This document shows, piece after piece, positions 10,521 to 22,542 of a stretch of DNA of 64,000 nt. Under the pieces are notes generated by a model. The model saw only the letters and a program-made list of their open reading frames with translations. It searched no databases and was not told the DNA's origin. This stretch comes from Diatrype stigma (lineage: Eukaryota > Ascomycota > Sordariomycetes > Xylariales > Diatrypaceae), in the NCBI GenBank assembly GCA_022225965.2, contig JAKJXP020000049.1:62001-126000 (forward strand). The letters are read 5' to 3'. The position numbers and the translations under genes were made by a program. The number at the start of each line of letters is the position of its first letter. Within the stretch, counting starts at the first letter, position 1.

Positions 10521-12235
10521 GGTTAATTTCGTAGCCGAATGTGATGTAATAGAGAGAGAAAAGGAGTGTCTAGAAGAAGAGTTTGGGGTATCCGTTTATA
10601 AGTCGGCTGTAGCTTAGAACATGGAACGGGATGTAGGACATTGGTACACTCAAGACGGACTGGAGCTGGCTTATATATGACAGCATTGACAGAGCCTGAT
10701 GTACGTTGGTTCAGAGGTCAGATGACTGCAACGTTAGAGCCAGGGTATATGGATCGACATGTGTTCCCTCGAATGGAAGCTTGTGTCCCTGAGGGTGTAT
10801 GCAGGAACAGAGCATCATGTTGGTTCGAGCTAACGCCTTCCTAGAATTGTATAGACTTCTTTGTTGGTTTCCCAAACCCCCTGATATCCTTTGGTCTGCG
10901 TTACCTGGTAGTAGTAACGATCGGCACATTCTCAGCAGATGCCAGTCACTCTTATATGGCTGGCCCACTGGCCTGGTAAAGGTCATCCAGTTCGGCAGGC
11001 CCAGAAACGGTTCACGCGATAACAGCTTTGGCAAGCAAGATTCGTCTTGTGTATATAAATAATAAGTCTCCACTTCGCTGATCTAAGAGGACAGGGAGGA
11101 TAAGCATTTGCTGGAGCATCTTACAAGCGTTCGAACTGGCATGTCCGATGAAGGGCCATAAGGCTACAGACCAACAGACACCAAGGCGCTTTAAGGAAAG
11201 TCCCGGTAGGTAAATTGATTAAAGTTTACTGTGATAAGTCATTAGCTATACCTGCTATAACTAGATCCCTGAAGGCCCACTAAGATTCCCTCAATATATA
11301 TACTTGGATCTCAGGATTCCGATTGGTCAAGTGCTAGTGACCAGCAATGAATTCTCCATATTAGCCACTCACGGTGCCCTGACAGCCGGAATGGTGTGTA
11401 CAATACATACAATACATAGTAACCTATGACCACTACTATGACCACTAATTCATCAATTACGGACACAATCGATGCGCAAACATCTATATTGAATCGTACA
11501 AAGCACAATCAAGGGGCTAGTCACATCATTGCCTTTGCATTCCGGTCATGACGACGTAACAAGGCGAAAGACACTGCTACTACTACATACTTCGTCCTTC
11601 CCGTTGGTTACCCAAGCTAGACGGTTGTGCTCAGGGGTGGGTATGTGGGTAATACTTACTTACTGTAGGTATCTGCGGATTCTCAGTGCTGCACATCAGC
11701 ACATTGGACCAACCATGCACTCCCGAACTGCCGTATCTAGCAGGTCGAAAGTGGCAATCAACGTTACCCCAGAAAGTGCACCCTCAAACCAGATCAGGCT
11801 TGGATCTTGGAGCGCGGGCGTTTCAGCAGCCTATGTTTAGAATAATCCACCACCTTTCCTCGAGGATGCAACGAAACAATCATTGACTCTCGACGGCTAT
11901 TGGCGGTGCCATCCTACAGAACCTAATCCGAACCAGCAAGTTGGATGTTGACAGTGATCGACGGTAGCGATTGATTGTACTTATGTAACAAGCACGGGGG
12001 ATGATCATGGTCATGCAGGACGGCGGAAGGTCATCGCAAGACTCCAACAGCCCTTGGCACCGTGATGTTTCGCATGTGCTCGCTGGTAATTGTGACTCGA
12101 ACATGACAACAACAGCATGGCGAAGGACTCGAGCATACGCAATCATCCATGGTGGCACTGGCACCACCAGTCACTCTAGCTAACGGGATGACATTCGCCT
12201 ATTGTTTCATCGTTCATTGTGCATTCCTTGTTACT
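10521..12235. other. intergenic, no gene seen
   Basis: About 1.7 kb between the chitinase promoter and the 3' end of the amidase. Several frames of 60-120 codons exist on both strands but have no recognisable motif and cannot be extended through plausible introns. The sequence between about 11,200 and 11,500 appears AT-rich by eye. Confidence 0.45.
10596..10601 (-). promoter_or_regulatory. TATA-like box of the chitinase gene
   Basis: A TTATAA sequence lies about 75 bases upstream of the chitinase ATG on the minus strand. The distance suits a fungal core promoter with a short leader. The motif is palindromic, so orientation is inferred from the gene. Confidence 0.4.
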
Positions 12236-14066
12236 TCATTTGGCCGCAACAGCTACCTCGACCGAGACTGCATCTCTCAGGAGCGACTTCTCGTCTATGC
12301 TGATGTCCGCCCCATCTACCTTCCGCTGTGCTATGGCACCATCCGAGGTCTCAGGACCATCGCCGGAGACGAAGTTTCTCCAATCAAAGTTGGTCTCCCA
12401 AGCATGTCCAGCTTGCAGTATCTTCTTCTCCTGCCATAGGCCTGCGGTTATCTGCATTCCAACCGGCAGCAAGACCTCCGGGTCGTCGCTTGCTTGTGTT
12501 CGGCCAACAGGCATCGTCATTGCAGGGTGGCCCGTCACGTTGAATATGGCCGTGTTGGTGGTCAAGCCAATGCTAGGCTCGAAACAAGAACGAGGGGACT
12601 CGCGCGAGCCGTGTCTCGGGGCAGCATATGGCGTGGTCGGCATGACGATTAGGTCGAACTCCTCAAACGCCTGTTCGTAGGCGTCTCGAATGCGCCGTCC
12701 TACGTTGACCGACTTGCCGTACAGCCCCGGGAATTTCTTCGCGAGGTATAGTCCGTTGATGACTGTGTTCTTCGTAGAGGGGAATAGCTTGTCGAAGTTT
12801 TCCGCCGTCCACGGCAGCCGGGCTTGCTCGAACTCGGTGAGGTATAGCCCCCTCCGGCCATGCGCTTGGCCTAACACGCCCGCCGCACCGGATACCCGTT
12901 GTTGGATCGTCCAGATGAGGGGCCCCTCCATATGGGATGGCACGGAAACTTCCTTAACAGTGGCGCCGAGCTGCTCAAACTTCTTCGCGGCGGAGAGTAC
13001 CAGGTCCCTGACTTGTGGCCGCACAGTCGCCTGCTGAAATCCCTCGACAAGGAGGCCTACTTTCAAGCCAGATAATGGTAGTGTCGAGTGGTTGTTAGCT
13101 TCAAGCGATTTCGCGAATTGGAATGAACCGTGGCTCCCTGATCCAACGGACCTATCATCAATGCCATCATGGCCAGATATCGCGTCGAGACATGCAGCAG
13201 TGTCCAGAACAGACCGAGCAAGTGGGCCGGTATGATCATCGATCGCGTCACCACTAGTGACGCCTGTATACGGAACGAGCCCATGTGTAGGCTTGAATCC
13301 AACACCTGATATACCACTTAGTCTAATGTCTCATGAATGTTTACGCGGTATTATACTTACATCCACAGAGAGCTGCAGGCACTCTGATTGAACCTCCTTG
13401 GTCTGTACCGAGGGCAAAGTCCATAACACCTCCGGCAACAAGTGCTGCTCCTCCAGACGTGCTTCCACCGGCGGAATAGCCCGACTTGTGTGGGTTCTCG
13501 ATGGTCCCCTGAGCGCTCGTGAAGGAGGAGGTAGAATTGCAGAAGCTCTCACAGACAGCTGTCCCGTGGATGTCGGCCCCCGCATCTAGCACCCGAGTGA
13601 CGATCGTCGCATCTGTGGAAGGGCTCCAAGCTGGAAAAGCGTCACTCCCATAGAATTGCGGCACGCCAGCCACCGCTATGCAGTCTTTCAAGCAGACAGT
13701 CTTGCCCGCTAGACTGCCACCGTTCTTGTTGCCCCTGATGAGGAACTTATGGGCCCACGCGTGCCCGAATTCTTGCTCCGCGTCGGACGGGAGTCGAATG
13801 TTCTCTCGCGGGTATCTCTTCAGGTCCGGGACAGGCTGGTAATCCGGCAGGCCGAGAAGCTGCTCTGCGCAATCGTGCACGGCCGCGAGAAGCATATGGT
13901 AATCATCCCCGTCTTTGGGGTCGATCCCGACGCCAATCTCCTTCAGCAACTGCTCAGCATCCCCTTTCTTGACCGGGTTGTTGCTAGTTTTATGGTCAGC
14001 ATGGGAAAAGGACTCGAGAAGCTCATGGAATACTCACTCGCCAACATCCTTAAAAAATACGGACAT
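12236..14066 (-). CDS. amidase signature family hydrolase
   Basis: Exons 14038-14066, 13361-13983 and 12236-13305 give 573 residues, normal for a fungal amidase. The Ser-cisSer-Lys triad is visible: the lysine in KTVCLKDC (K110), the cis-serine in the GYSAGGSTSGG segment (about 185-187) and the nucleophile in GTDQGGSIRVP (S209). The segment VGFKPTHGLVP follows directly after intron 2, as expected for the family. Members hydrolyse carboxamides (acetamide, aryl amides, fatty acid amides) to acid and ammonia; GatA-type subunits are relatives but are usually mitochondrial and carry different tails. No targeting signal is seen. The first exon encodes only nine full codons. Its neighbour is an alcohol dehydrogenase transcribed in the same direction. 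Confidence 0.88.
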
Positions 14067-14767
14067 CTTACTGACAATGACAGACTGTGGCTATGAAGTC
14101 AGAAATCAGGGATGGCACATTCGGGTCTCTCTGAGTCCTCAAACCCAGTTAACTTCATCAAAGGAGAATAATATCTAGGCGCCATTTGAAAGTCAAAACC
14201 TTGATGCAATAGGAGGCTCTCTAGGTCGTCAACAGCTTAGGCAACGAGGCAATCCCATGAGGTAAGAGAAAACGTATCGAGACACTCTATTGTGGAGGCA
14301 CGGAAACCATTAGTTGATGGATTCTCCAATTCCCGGTAATCACGTCCTTTGGAGTCATCATCTGGGGCGCAATTAACACTACTCCAACGCTCCAGTTATC
14401 ACTAGGAATGAGATCCACATAAGTAGTGTCTTGGAGACAAACTGGCTATCTCGTGACGTGCCTATTCAGCTCCATCTCGGGTATCGTATCAACAGCTAGA
14501 TTTCTTGGGTATCGTAGGTCATTACAGGGAGGTGAACTTACGAGGAAAGCCCAACTAGTATATGTGATTAAGTATACGATACATGTTATAAATATCTAAA
14601 AAGGCAATAGTTGTCTTACGTCTGTATAGGGCTGATGTCGGTTGAACCCGACTCTAGCTAACTGCCACCGAGAACGCAGACGAATTCAGGAATAGGCACG
14701 TGGAAGTTAACTTCACGAAAAATGTTCACTGAAAGGGAAAGCTTGCCAAACCTGCTGGACTATGGGC
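14067..14767. other. intergenic, no gene seen
   Basis: About 700 bases between the 5' end of the amidase and the 3' end of the alcohol dehydrogenase. No exon-like segment with consistent splice sites is found. Composition is AT-leaning. Confidence 0.45.
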
Positions 14768-15982
14768 CTATTCTTTGGTAATTTGGACGACCAGCCTGCC
14801 TCTAAAGGACTTCTCCTGATATGCACCCACCACCTCAGACACCTTATCAAACGGTATTACTGTAAGGTGCGATTCCACTTGGCTCTTCTCGACTACAGAC
14901 ATCATTCTCTCTGTCGATTCTCTACTAGCGACATAACTTCCCCGCAAGGTGAGTTCTCGGAAGACGATGACACTCGCATCGAACCTCCACTTCTCAGGGG
15001 GCAGCCCGAGCAGCACCAGGGTACCTCCGATCCTCAGGAGCGTCAAGGCCCATTCGTTGGCTGGGAGGGAGTCGGTGCACACGACCGCCGCGGCGACTCC
15101 TTCCCCGTTGGTAAAATTGTAGATCGCAGCTGTCGCATCGGGCGACGTGGAGTCCACCACCAGATCTGGTTTCAGCTTGGGATTCTGCACGGCCACAGCA
15201 AGCGACCTGCCTTCGGGGCGGCTATCCACCGCGATGGTGCGGAATCCCATTGCCTTGCTGAATTGCACACCAAGGTGGCCTAGGCCTCCTATACCAATAA
15301 CGGCAACAAGGTCACCGGCCTTGAGCCCGCTCGTAGCCTTCTCTAAAGCCCCCCATACAGTGGCCTGTAGAATGAACAAAGTCAGCTAGACGGGATACCG
15401 AATAAGGCGATTGATTGAAACTTACGCCTGCGCACATCAGCGGAGCAGCCTGTTCGAACGAGAGAGAAGCCGGGAGTTTGACGGTGGTTTCGGGGTCCGC
15501 GACCATGTACTCGGCGAACGCCCCGTCGTGGTGGAAGCCAGCCATTTCCCGGGCATCGCAGAACCGCGGGTCCAGGCCGCCGAACTCGCGCTTGGCCAAG
15601 CGACAGCCTGGGCAGCTTGCGCACGCCTTCTTGAAGTTCAAGACGCCCACCCTGTCCCCCACCTGCCACCGACCCCCGCATTTGGCGCCGACAGCTGCGA
15701 TTGTCCCGGCGGGCTCGTGCGAGGGGATCATGGGCAGTTTGGTGTTGAACTGGCCATGCAACACCTGGAGGTCGGAGTGGCAGAAACCAGCCGCATGGAC
15801 CTTGACGAGGAGTTCCGTATCCTCAATATGCGGCACATCTTTAGTGCCCAGCTTATAAGGACTGTTGTACTGTGAAACAGGGAGGCCTTTATTAATATCA
15901 AAGTCGTTTCGTGCTATCAGCCGGACGATGAGTGACGCACCTCGCAGAGCAGAGCAGCTTTCATCTCCTGGGGGACAGACAT
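14768..15982 (-). CDS. zinc-dependent alcohol dehydrogenase (MDR family)
   Basis: Exons 15941-15982, 15426-15869 and 14768-15364 give 360 residues. Catalytic zinc ligands are present in GFCHSDLQVLHG and in SHEPAG (usually GHEPAG). A cysteine-rich structural-zinc loop CASCPGC ends with a fourth cysteine after about 16 residues. The third catalytic-zinc cysteine lies in PLMCAGATV, which is formed across intron 2. The NAD-binding Rossmann motif GIGGLG is at residues 186-191. The family oxidises primary alcohols or reduces aldehydes with NAD(P). The protein has no targeting peptide and is probably cytosolic. It is divergent from the polysaccharide deacetylase, with about 660 bases between starts. 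Confidence 0.9.
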
Positions 15983-16643
15983 AGTTAAGCCCTCACAATC
16001 GCCCCTAGTCTTACTGGTTACTTATAATTAGTGGTCACAGCCAGTAAACTGATCGACTATCCTTTGGGCACTAGTTATACACGCGTTGACTGCAGAGCTC
16101 AGCATAGCTAAAGCTGAAATAAAACGTCTCATCCGTGTCGAACCGTCTTGATTCTCTTCCACGCAGCCAAGACTTGTCTATCTATCTACATGGAACAGGC
16201 TTCTCAATAATCTCCAACTATAGTTGCCGGAGTTGGAGAAGGCCAATCAGATCCCTGTACTAGATAAGCAATTGGGGAATACGTTCTCCAAGGGGCTATA
16301 CTATAGGGACTATAGGGTGGGGAGGTGAATTCTTACTCCAACCATCGTCACATTTCTCACTGTAACCTAACAAATCTCCGACTACGGAAACTAGGCCAAG
16401 ATGCCGTTTCTTGAACGTTGCCAATTAAAGCTAACAGGCATTATCTGATTATGTTTAGCTAATTGATATGAATCCCCGCATTCCGAGTTGCAGTCCGTGA
16501 AGATCGTTGATATGCACCACGCGGTAGCTATGGATATGACGACTGTGCGACCGACATAATCTCAGTAGTTTTCAATTCAATTCACAAGCTCTACCTTATA
16601 CCTTGATACGGCATCAAGTTTGAAGTATATTTATGCTGGCACC
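15983..16643. promoter_or_regulatory. divergent promoter with GATA-type sites
   Basis: This region separates the divergent starts of the alcohol dehydrogenase and the polysaccharide deacetylase. It contains TATC pairs at 16179-16186, AGATAAG at 16262-16268 and TTATCT at 16441-16446, all matching the HGATAR core read by AreA/NIT2-type nitrogen regulators on one strand or the other. Such short sites are common by chance, so nitrogen control is only a suggestion. No coding exon is seen. Confidence 0.4.
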
Positions 16644-17805
16644 ATGGGCAAGAAGAGAGTCCTCATCAGTTATGGGATTGACGTTGATGCCGTCTGCGGA
16701 TGGCTAGGATCGTATGGGGGAGAGGATTCGACGAGCGATATCAGCAGAGGTAAGTAAGGCTCAAAACACGCAAGCGACGACCTCGTTCTTTTGCCATTTT
16801 ACTGACCCCGAATCTAGGCATATTTGCCGGGACCGTGGGGACCCGGCGGCTCCTAAAGTTGTTCGCAAAGTACAACATGAAAACCACCTGGTTCATCCCG
16901 GGGCATAGCCTTGAGACGTTCCCGAAGGAAATGGCGGCGGTCCGCGACGCCGGGCACGAGATAGGCCTGCACGGCTACTCGCACGAGAACCCCAAGGATA
17001 TGACCCTCGAGCAGCAGAAAGACGTGCTAGACAAGACCTACAAGATGCTGGCCGATTTCGCGGGCAAGCCGCCCCGGGGAAGCGTTGCGCCGTGGTATGC
17101 CGTGCCCACATACATGACTTTGCAGCGAGTGATTAGGTAACTAGGCGGGGGGTTGGGCTAATCTTCAAACGCGCCGCAGGTGGGAGTGCAGCAAAGAGGG
17201 AGGGCAGCTCCTGCTGGACTACGGCATCGAGTACGACCACAGCATGAGCCACCACGACTGCCAGCCGTACTACCTCCGCACGGGCGACTCGTGGACCTGC
17301 ATCGACTACAAGAAGAAGGCGGGCGAGTGGATGAAGCCGCTCGTCAAGGGCCAGGAGACCGGCCTGGTGGAGATCCCGGCGAGCTGGTACCTCGACGACC
17401 TGCCGCCGATGATGTTCATCAAGTCCAGCCCCAACAGCCACGGGTTCGTCAACCCCCGCGACGTCGAGGACATCTGGCGCGACCAGTTCGACTACTGCTA
17501 CCGCGAGTACGACGAGTTCATCTTCCCCATCACCATCCACCCCGATGTGTCGGGGCATCCGCAAGTGCTGCTGATGCACGAAAGGTAAGTGTTTCGCTTC
17601 GCTACCCATCGAATTACCACGGAGGTCTCGTCTTTTCATCTCGTGCTAACCACCCCTCCCCCAAAATAGGCTTATCGAATACTTCAAGAAGCACGAGGGG
17701 GTGGAATTTGTGACCATGGCGGAGATCTGTGATGACTTCAAGAGCAGGAACGCACCGGTAGCTGGTGCAGTACTGCCAGCAGAGCCTGGCGCAATGTTGA
17801 AATGA
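16644..17805 (+). CDS. polysaccharide deacetylase family protein, PuuE/HpPgdA-like
   Basis: Exons 16644-16749, 16818-17094, 17180-17584 and 17670-17805 give 307 residues. The N terminus has the metal-site aspartates in [10 protein letters not shown], followed by a segment with [14 protein letters not shown] formed across intron 1. The histidine motif is HGYSHENP, and the next conserved strand (SVAPWWE) is assembled across intron 2. This is the NodB-homology barrel of carbohydrate esterase family 4 relatives in the subgroup of Helicobacter PgdA and bacterial PuuE, which differ from secreted chitin deacetylases. Such proteins act on N-acetylated sugars or on allantoin-like amides; the fungal substrate is not settled. 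No signal peptide is seen, so a cytosolic role is more likely than wall modification. Confidence 0.87.
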
Positions 17806-18506
17806 ATGTACCAGTGTAATAATCAAACCAATCTCCTAGACTAATCGGTTACCTTCATGCTCTTCTGAACTAATATTCTTACATGAGCCTTAACTAAGAA
17901 ATGAGGACTCAAGTTTAACCGAGTAGCGTCTTCATCCTATCCTCAGTGTGCATCTATAGACCTTGTAACTTCCCTGCATATTGTTGCCCGCCTATTGATA
18001 AGTTAGCGGCCGTTATCTCATATTTGGGGTTGAAGAAGCCCTCCGCGGAGAAGTTGGAGAGAAAATATAGCATTATAGCAATAACTAAGTAGCTACTCCA
18101 ATTACGTGGGGCATGATATGACTATAATATGACCTCTATCTCCGCTCCAACTGGACCCATCGCCCCCCCTTTAGCGTTGCAACCGACAAGACCTTAGGAG
18201 ATTTCCACTTCCCCAGACTCCATGATGGCGCTATGGCTTCAGGGAACCAAGCTGGTGGATCTTATTTGACCCCATCGCTATCTCCCAGGCAAGGTTGGTG
18301 CAAGATAAGGTTGTCGCAACCATCTCGGGCTGTGACCGGGAGGGCCGTATTCTGCTGCCAGATCAAAGATACAAGAAGAGCACATAAGGGGCGCGGTCCC
18401 AGAGACGCAGGCCTGCTCTCGAACAACCCTCCATCACTATTGCCATAACCAGTCCTTGCCTTCTCCTCGCTATACGGCGTATTCATCACAAGCTCCTTCG
18501 TTCGTG
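17806..18506. promoter_or_regulatory. upstream region of the amino acid transporter, with GATA-type sites
   Basis: About 700 bases between two co-directional genes. GATAAG at 17997-18002, TTATCT at 18013-18018 and AGATAAG near 18302-18308 match fungal GATA-factor cores. No coding exon is seen before the ATG at 18507; the frame continues upstream but without ATG. Confidence 0.35.
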
Positions 18507-20218
18507 ATGTCGGGCAAAACATCGGAGAAGGGCGGCGACACCATATCGCCAGCCCCTGCACGTAGCAGTGGCAGCATCGATGCCGTTAAGTTGGGCGACG
18601 CCGATGATGCCTTCGAAGTCTTCAAGAAGCAAGAGGGGCAAGTTGACTTCAGAACCGTGAGTATTTTCATAGAGAGAAATATCAACTTATACGAAGACTA
18701 TGTCATGAACACGATCTTCTACAATGCCGATAAATGCTAAATGACATTGCTACAGGTGAGCTGGATACACGCATCCGTCATTTTCCTGAAGAGTAAGTCT
18801 TCTCACCACTACCTCGAAGTTCGAAAAGAAACAAAAGACTGGGCTGCTGACTGCGAGAGAACAGTCATATTCGCAACGGGGGTCCTGACGATCCCATCGG
18901 CGATGTACGTGCTCGGGGCGTTCCCGGGCGCGGTGAACGTGCTGGGGTGGCAGTTCCTGAACACGTACTGCGCCATCGTGCAGGGGAACTTCCGCAACTC
19001 GCACCCGGGGTGCCACTCCATCGCCGACATGGCCCACGTCGTGGGCGGCAGCTGGCTGCGCGAGGTCGTCGGCGTGTTCTTCCTGGTCACGTACGCCATC
19101 GTGGGCGCCAGCGGCATCTTCGGCGCCTCCACGGCGCTGAATGCCCTCTCCAACCACGCCGTCTGCACCAACTACTTCATGCTCATCGCCACCATCGCCG
19201 TCTTCATCCTGGCGAGCGCGCGCAAGTTCGAGAAGATCGCCTGGCTGACTTGGGCCGGCTTCATTTCCGTCTTCGTGGCCGTCTTCATCGTCGTGTAAGT
19301 TTCACTGCCAGCCACCCCATCCCCATTCTGTTAGACTCTAGACATGGGCAGACAAATGCAATTCTTCAGGGGAATCAACCCGAAGAAACTAAAAACTAAT
19401 CTTAATTGAACTTCGTAATCAGTGTCGGTGTGACGACCCGTGACCGCCCGGCGGCAGCCCCGCAAACGGGCGATTACGAATTCGGCTACTACGCCATCGG
19501 GCACCCGACGTTCGTGGCGGCCATCACGTCGGTGTCGACGATCTTCTGCTCGGGGGCGGGGACGTCGGCGTTCCTGCCGGTGATCTCGGAGATGCGGCGG
19601 CCGCGGGACTACAACAAGGCGGTGTACCTCTGCATGGGGATCGTGACGGCGTCGTACCTGGCCTTCAGCCTGGTGGTGTACCGGTGGTGCGGCAAGTGGG
19701 TGGCGTCGCCGAGCCTGGGCAGCGCCGGCGACACCATCAAGAAGGTGGCGTACGGCATCGGCTTCGTCGGCCTGCTGGTCTCGGCCTGCCTGTACGTCCA
19801 CGTCGCCGCCAAGTACCTGTTCGTGCGCATGCTGCGCAACTCGCGCCACCTGCAGCAGAACAGCGCCGTGCACTGGTCGCTCTGGCTCGCCTGCACCTTC
19901 GGCATGTCCGTCGTCGGCTTCCTGATCGCGTCGGGCATCCCCATCTTCAACTACCTGCTCGCGCTGGCCGGCAGCCTGACCTTCGCCCCGCTCGCCCTCG
20001 GCCTGCCGGGCTACCTCTGGATCCACGACCACGGCCACTACCGGACTGGGACGTGGTGGCGCGTGCTGGTCTACTACCTCAACTGGCTGATGATCCTGCT
20101 GGCGGTGTTCCTGACCATAGGCGGCACGTACGGGGTGATTCAAAACATCATCGACGCGTACGCGCGTGGGGAGATCGATCGGGCTTTTTCGTGTGCTGAT
20201 AACAGCAACTCATCCTAA
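18507..20218 (+). CDS. neutral/aromatic amino acid transporter, AAAP family (Mtr-like)
   Basis: Exons 18507-18656, 18756-18792, 18865-19294 and 19423-20218 give 470 residues. After a hydrophilic N terminus (about 60 residues) there is the glycine/alanine-rich first span (IFATGVLTIPSAMYVLGAFPG). Around ten further spans follow. The loop after intron 3 has VTTRDRPAAAPQTGDYEFGY, typical of the Neurospora mtr group, and a later STIFCSGAGTSAFLPVISEMRRP segment matches the AAAP core. It should import neutral or aromatic amino acids by proton symport at the plasma membrane. Exon 2 is only 37 bases. The position next to the deacetylase, dehydrogenase and amidase suggests a nitrogen-acquisition setting. 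Confidence 0.9.
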
Positions 20219-21171
20219 CGAAAGTATATAAATATAGGTATATATATATATACATCGGTATAAAGGGTTCATCTATGTCATCAATCATGTAGATTAGTTT
20301 GGGACCGGCGGGGAATATTAATGACATTATAGCAAAAAGGGGTGAAATTGGAACGCCTACCTAAGCGCTAGCAGCTACTGAATGATACTACACATATTAC
20401 GAATACATGGCACAGTTTTGTCTTCATCGACTAGTTAAGTGCTGGTATTATGTGGCTCAGAGTACTAAGCATGTGCCATAGGAACTAGCTCGACACAGCT
20501 CCTGGGTTATTCGGGATAAGCTGAATACGAATTGGGCATCAACAGCATCTTTTTTCAAAATCGCCAATTCATAATACATGTGTGCACAAGCGTAGACGAG
20601 GTAGTGAAGAAGAAGAGTTTCAAGCAGTAGTTGCACCTATATCACTATTGTTCATAGAGTAACACTAAGAGATTGGTCAACTTGATGCATCAATACAATC
20701 AGTAATATTCTTGAATATTGCATTGATGTGTAACTGGATCCTGAGGCGATATATAGCAGAGAAATCATTGATTTTACTGTTGGCGAGAGGGGTTGTCGTA
20801 AGATAGGGGGATATGTTCCTGGGTTAGAAGGAGTCATTGATTGGTAGGACATTCGTTAGCCCCTTGAAGAGCTTTAGGCGGGTTAGTGGAGACAGCTTGA
20901 TAGATGAATATTCGCCAATCTGAATGATCGACAGAGATATAATCCCCAAACGAGGCTCCAAGGCTACGGTTCCAACAAATCCCAAGGATTTGCAGATTCT
21001 GCCACTACGTCACCTCCACCACGCCGCTCCCTTCTTTTGATTTTATTTTTGGTAGATCCTGCAGGTCACGATCCTCGAACTGCCAATGCTCAAACGATAG
21101 CGCGCACTTCCCAGCTTTGCCCACGCGGGTGAGGCAAAAAAAGGCCCCCGCAGATACCCCCAAAAGGCACC
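20219..21171. other. intergenic, no gene seen
   Basis: About 950 bases between the transporter and Mdm10. A TA dinucleotide tract lies around 20225-20260 just after the transporter stop, in its probable 3' UTR. The rest is AT-leaning with no coding evidence. Confidence 0.45.
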
Positions 21172-22542
21172 ATGCGCGAGTTCATGGACTACATCCAGTC
21201 GGCCTTCTACACCGCGACGGGCTGGAACCGCGACAACTCGTATTCCTCGCTGAACGCGACCTCGGACGCCCTGCTGAGCTTTCCGACGCCCCGCGGCCTC
21301 CGCCTGACGCTGTCGTCGCTGGCGACGCCGCAGTTCGCCACCTCGTACCAGCTCGGCTCCATTGGCGTGGTCGACGGCTCCCTATCCTACCTGTACTCGA
21401 CCGTGCCGCTGCACAGCGCCATCGCCCAGAGCTCCCGGATCCCGCTTCCGGATCTCCTCAAGAGCTACCGCCCGCTCTCGGACCTCGTGAAGAACTCGTA
21501 CATCCGCCATGGATGGGATGGCGGAGCGAGGGAGAAGCAGGAGACGCTGGCGTACGGGCGCCTGTACCTCCCCATGTCCATGCTCGAGGCCCTGGTCGTG
21601 AGAAGGGTCTCGCCGGCATTGCAGTGGCAAGTGAGCGCTGTGTCAAACCAGACGCTGAGGAATGGGGGCACGGTACTAGGCATGTGCCAATACGACACGG
21701 GACGATATGGGTTAGAAGGCCTTGCATCCTCGGATGGAGGTTTACTTGGTCTACGTGGCTTATACAATTTCGGGGGCGATATCGCAAACCTGGATGCAAC
21801 GAAAGAAAAGGTGCAGGACCACGGAAACGGGGACCGCATCCACGGACGATTTAGCACAGGTGCGGAATTGTACTATGGGACCTTGAACAAATCGGGCGGG
21901 ATGAGTGTCGGTATCCGGTTTGCGACGCTTCCCTCACACAACGGAACGCCACTCACAGCTACCATGACCATTAATCCGCTCATGGGGAGCGTTAGCTGGA
22001 GCTACGCTGTCATGGCGGGCAGCTTCTGCTCGCTGGCAACCAGGATGAGTTTCAACGTTTACAGTTACGAAAGTGATTGGGCGGTTGGGATGGAGCTCTG
22101 GAGAAAGAAGGGAACTCCGGTCGTCAGTGTAGAGGACGAAGAGCTTACAATAGCAACGCCGCCGAAAGCAGGAAGGAGTTTCCAGGCTAAGATGGAATGG
22201 AGGCTAGATGATCCTATAACGCCACCCGATCGTCCGGACGAACCTGCAGGTCCGGCTGTGATACCCGAGGAGTCTCTCGAATTCGAAAGCCGCGAGCCCA
22301 CCAAGAGAGAAAGGAGTTTCCAAGCAAGAATGGATTGGAAACTAGACGAGTCCGAAGAAGAAATGGACGTGGATCCGTATTCCGGTGTGCTGAAAGCACG
22401 CTTGGACCAGCATCTACGACTAGGGCTACTATGGGAGGGTAGAGCCAAGTCGCTCCTCTTCAGCCTTGGAAGCGGTATCGATCTCAGACGGCTCGATTCG
22501 CCATTCCGTACCCTAGGGTTAGAGGTACAGTTCTCATCGTAA
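21172..22542 (+). CDS. MDM10: mitochondrial distribution and morphology protein 10
   Basis: A single exon of 456 residues. The N terminus MREFMDYIQSAFYTATGWN and the following PTPRGLRLTLSSLATPQFATSY segment are the Mdm10 signature. The C terminus (GVLKARLDQH, LLWEGRAKSLLFSLG and a final LGLEVQFSS beta-signal) is also typical. Mdm10 is a beta-barrel of the mitochondrial outer membrane. It anchors the ERMES tether to the endoplasmic reticulum and also serves the SAM complex in late Tom40 assembly. The charged loop near residues 330-395 carries the segment RSFQA-basic-M-acidic-W-basic-LD twice, 46 residues apart. One copy is what I expect for orthologues, so the second may be a local in-frame duplication. 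No cleavable presequence is expected or seen. Confidence 0.93.
   Translation: MREFMDYIQSAFYTATGWNRDNSYSSLNATSDALLSFPTPRGLRLTLSSLATPQFATSYQLGSIGVVDGSLSYLYSTVPLHSAIAQSSRIPLPDLLKSYRPLSDLVKNSYIRHGWDGGAREKQETLAYGRLYLPMSMLEALVVRRVSPALQWQVSAVSNQTLRNGGTVLGMCQYDTGRYGLEGLASSDGGLLGLRGLYNFGGDIANLDATKEKVQDHGNGDRIHGRFSTGAELYYGTLNKSGGMSVGIRFATLPSHNGTPLTATMTINPLMGSVSWSYAVMAGSFCSLATRMSFNVYSYESDWAVGMELWRKKGTPVVSVEDEELTIATPPKAGRSFQAKMEWRLDDPITPPDRPDEPAGPAVIPEESLEFESREPTKRERSFQARMDWKLDESEEEMDVDPYSGVLKARLDQHLRLGLLWEGRAKSLLFSLGSGIDLRRLDSPFRTLGLEVQFSS
22174..22350 (+). repeat. in-frame internal duplication within MDM10
   Basis: The bases beginning AGGAGTTTCC at 22174 recur at 22312, a spacing of 138 bases (46 codons). 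Similarity runs for about 38 bases with scattered substitutions. Both copies encode RSFQA(K/R)M(E/D)W(R/K)LD(D/E). The segment between them is proline- and acid-rich. Confidence 0.65.

Noticed and set aside
19331..20143. 270-codon minus-strand frame over the amino acid transporter
   Set aside because: Antisense to a conserved membrane-protein exon; mirror composition of a GC-rich coding strand.
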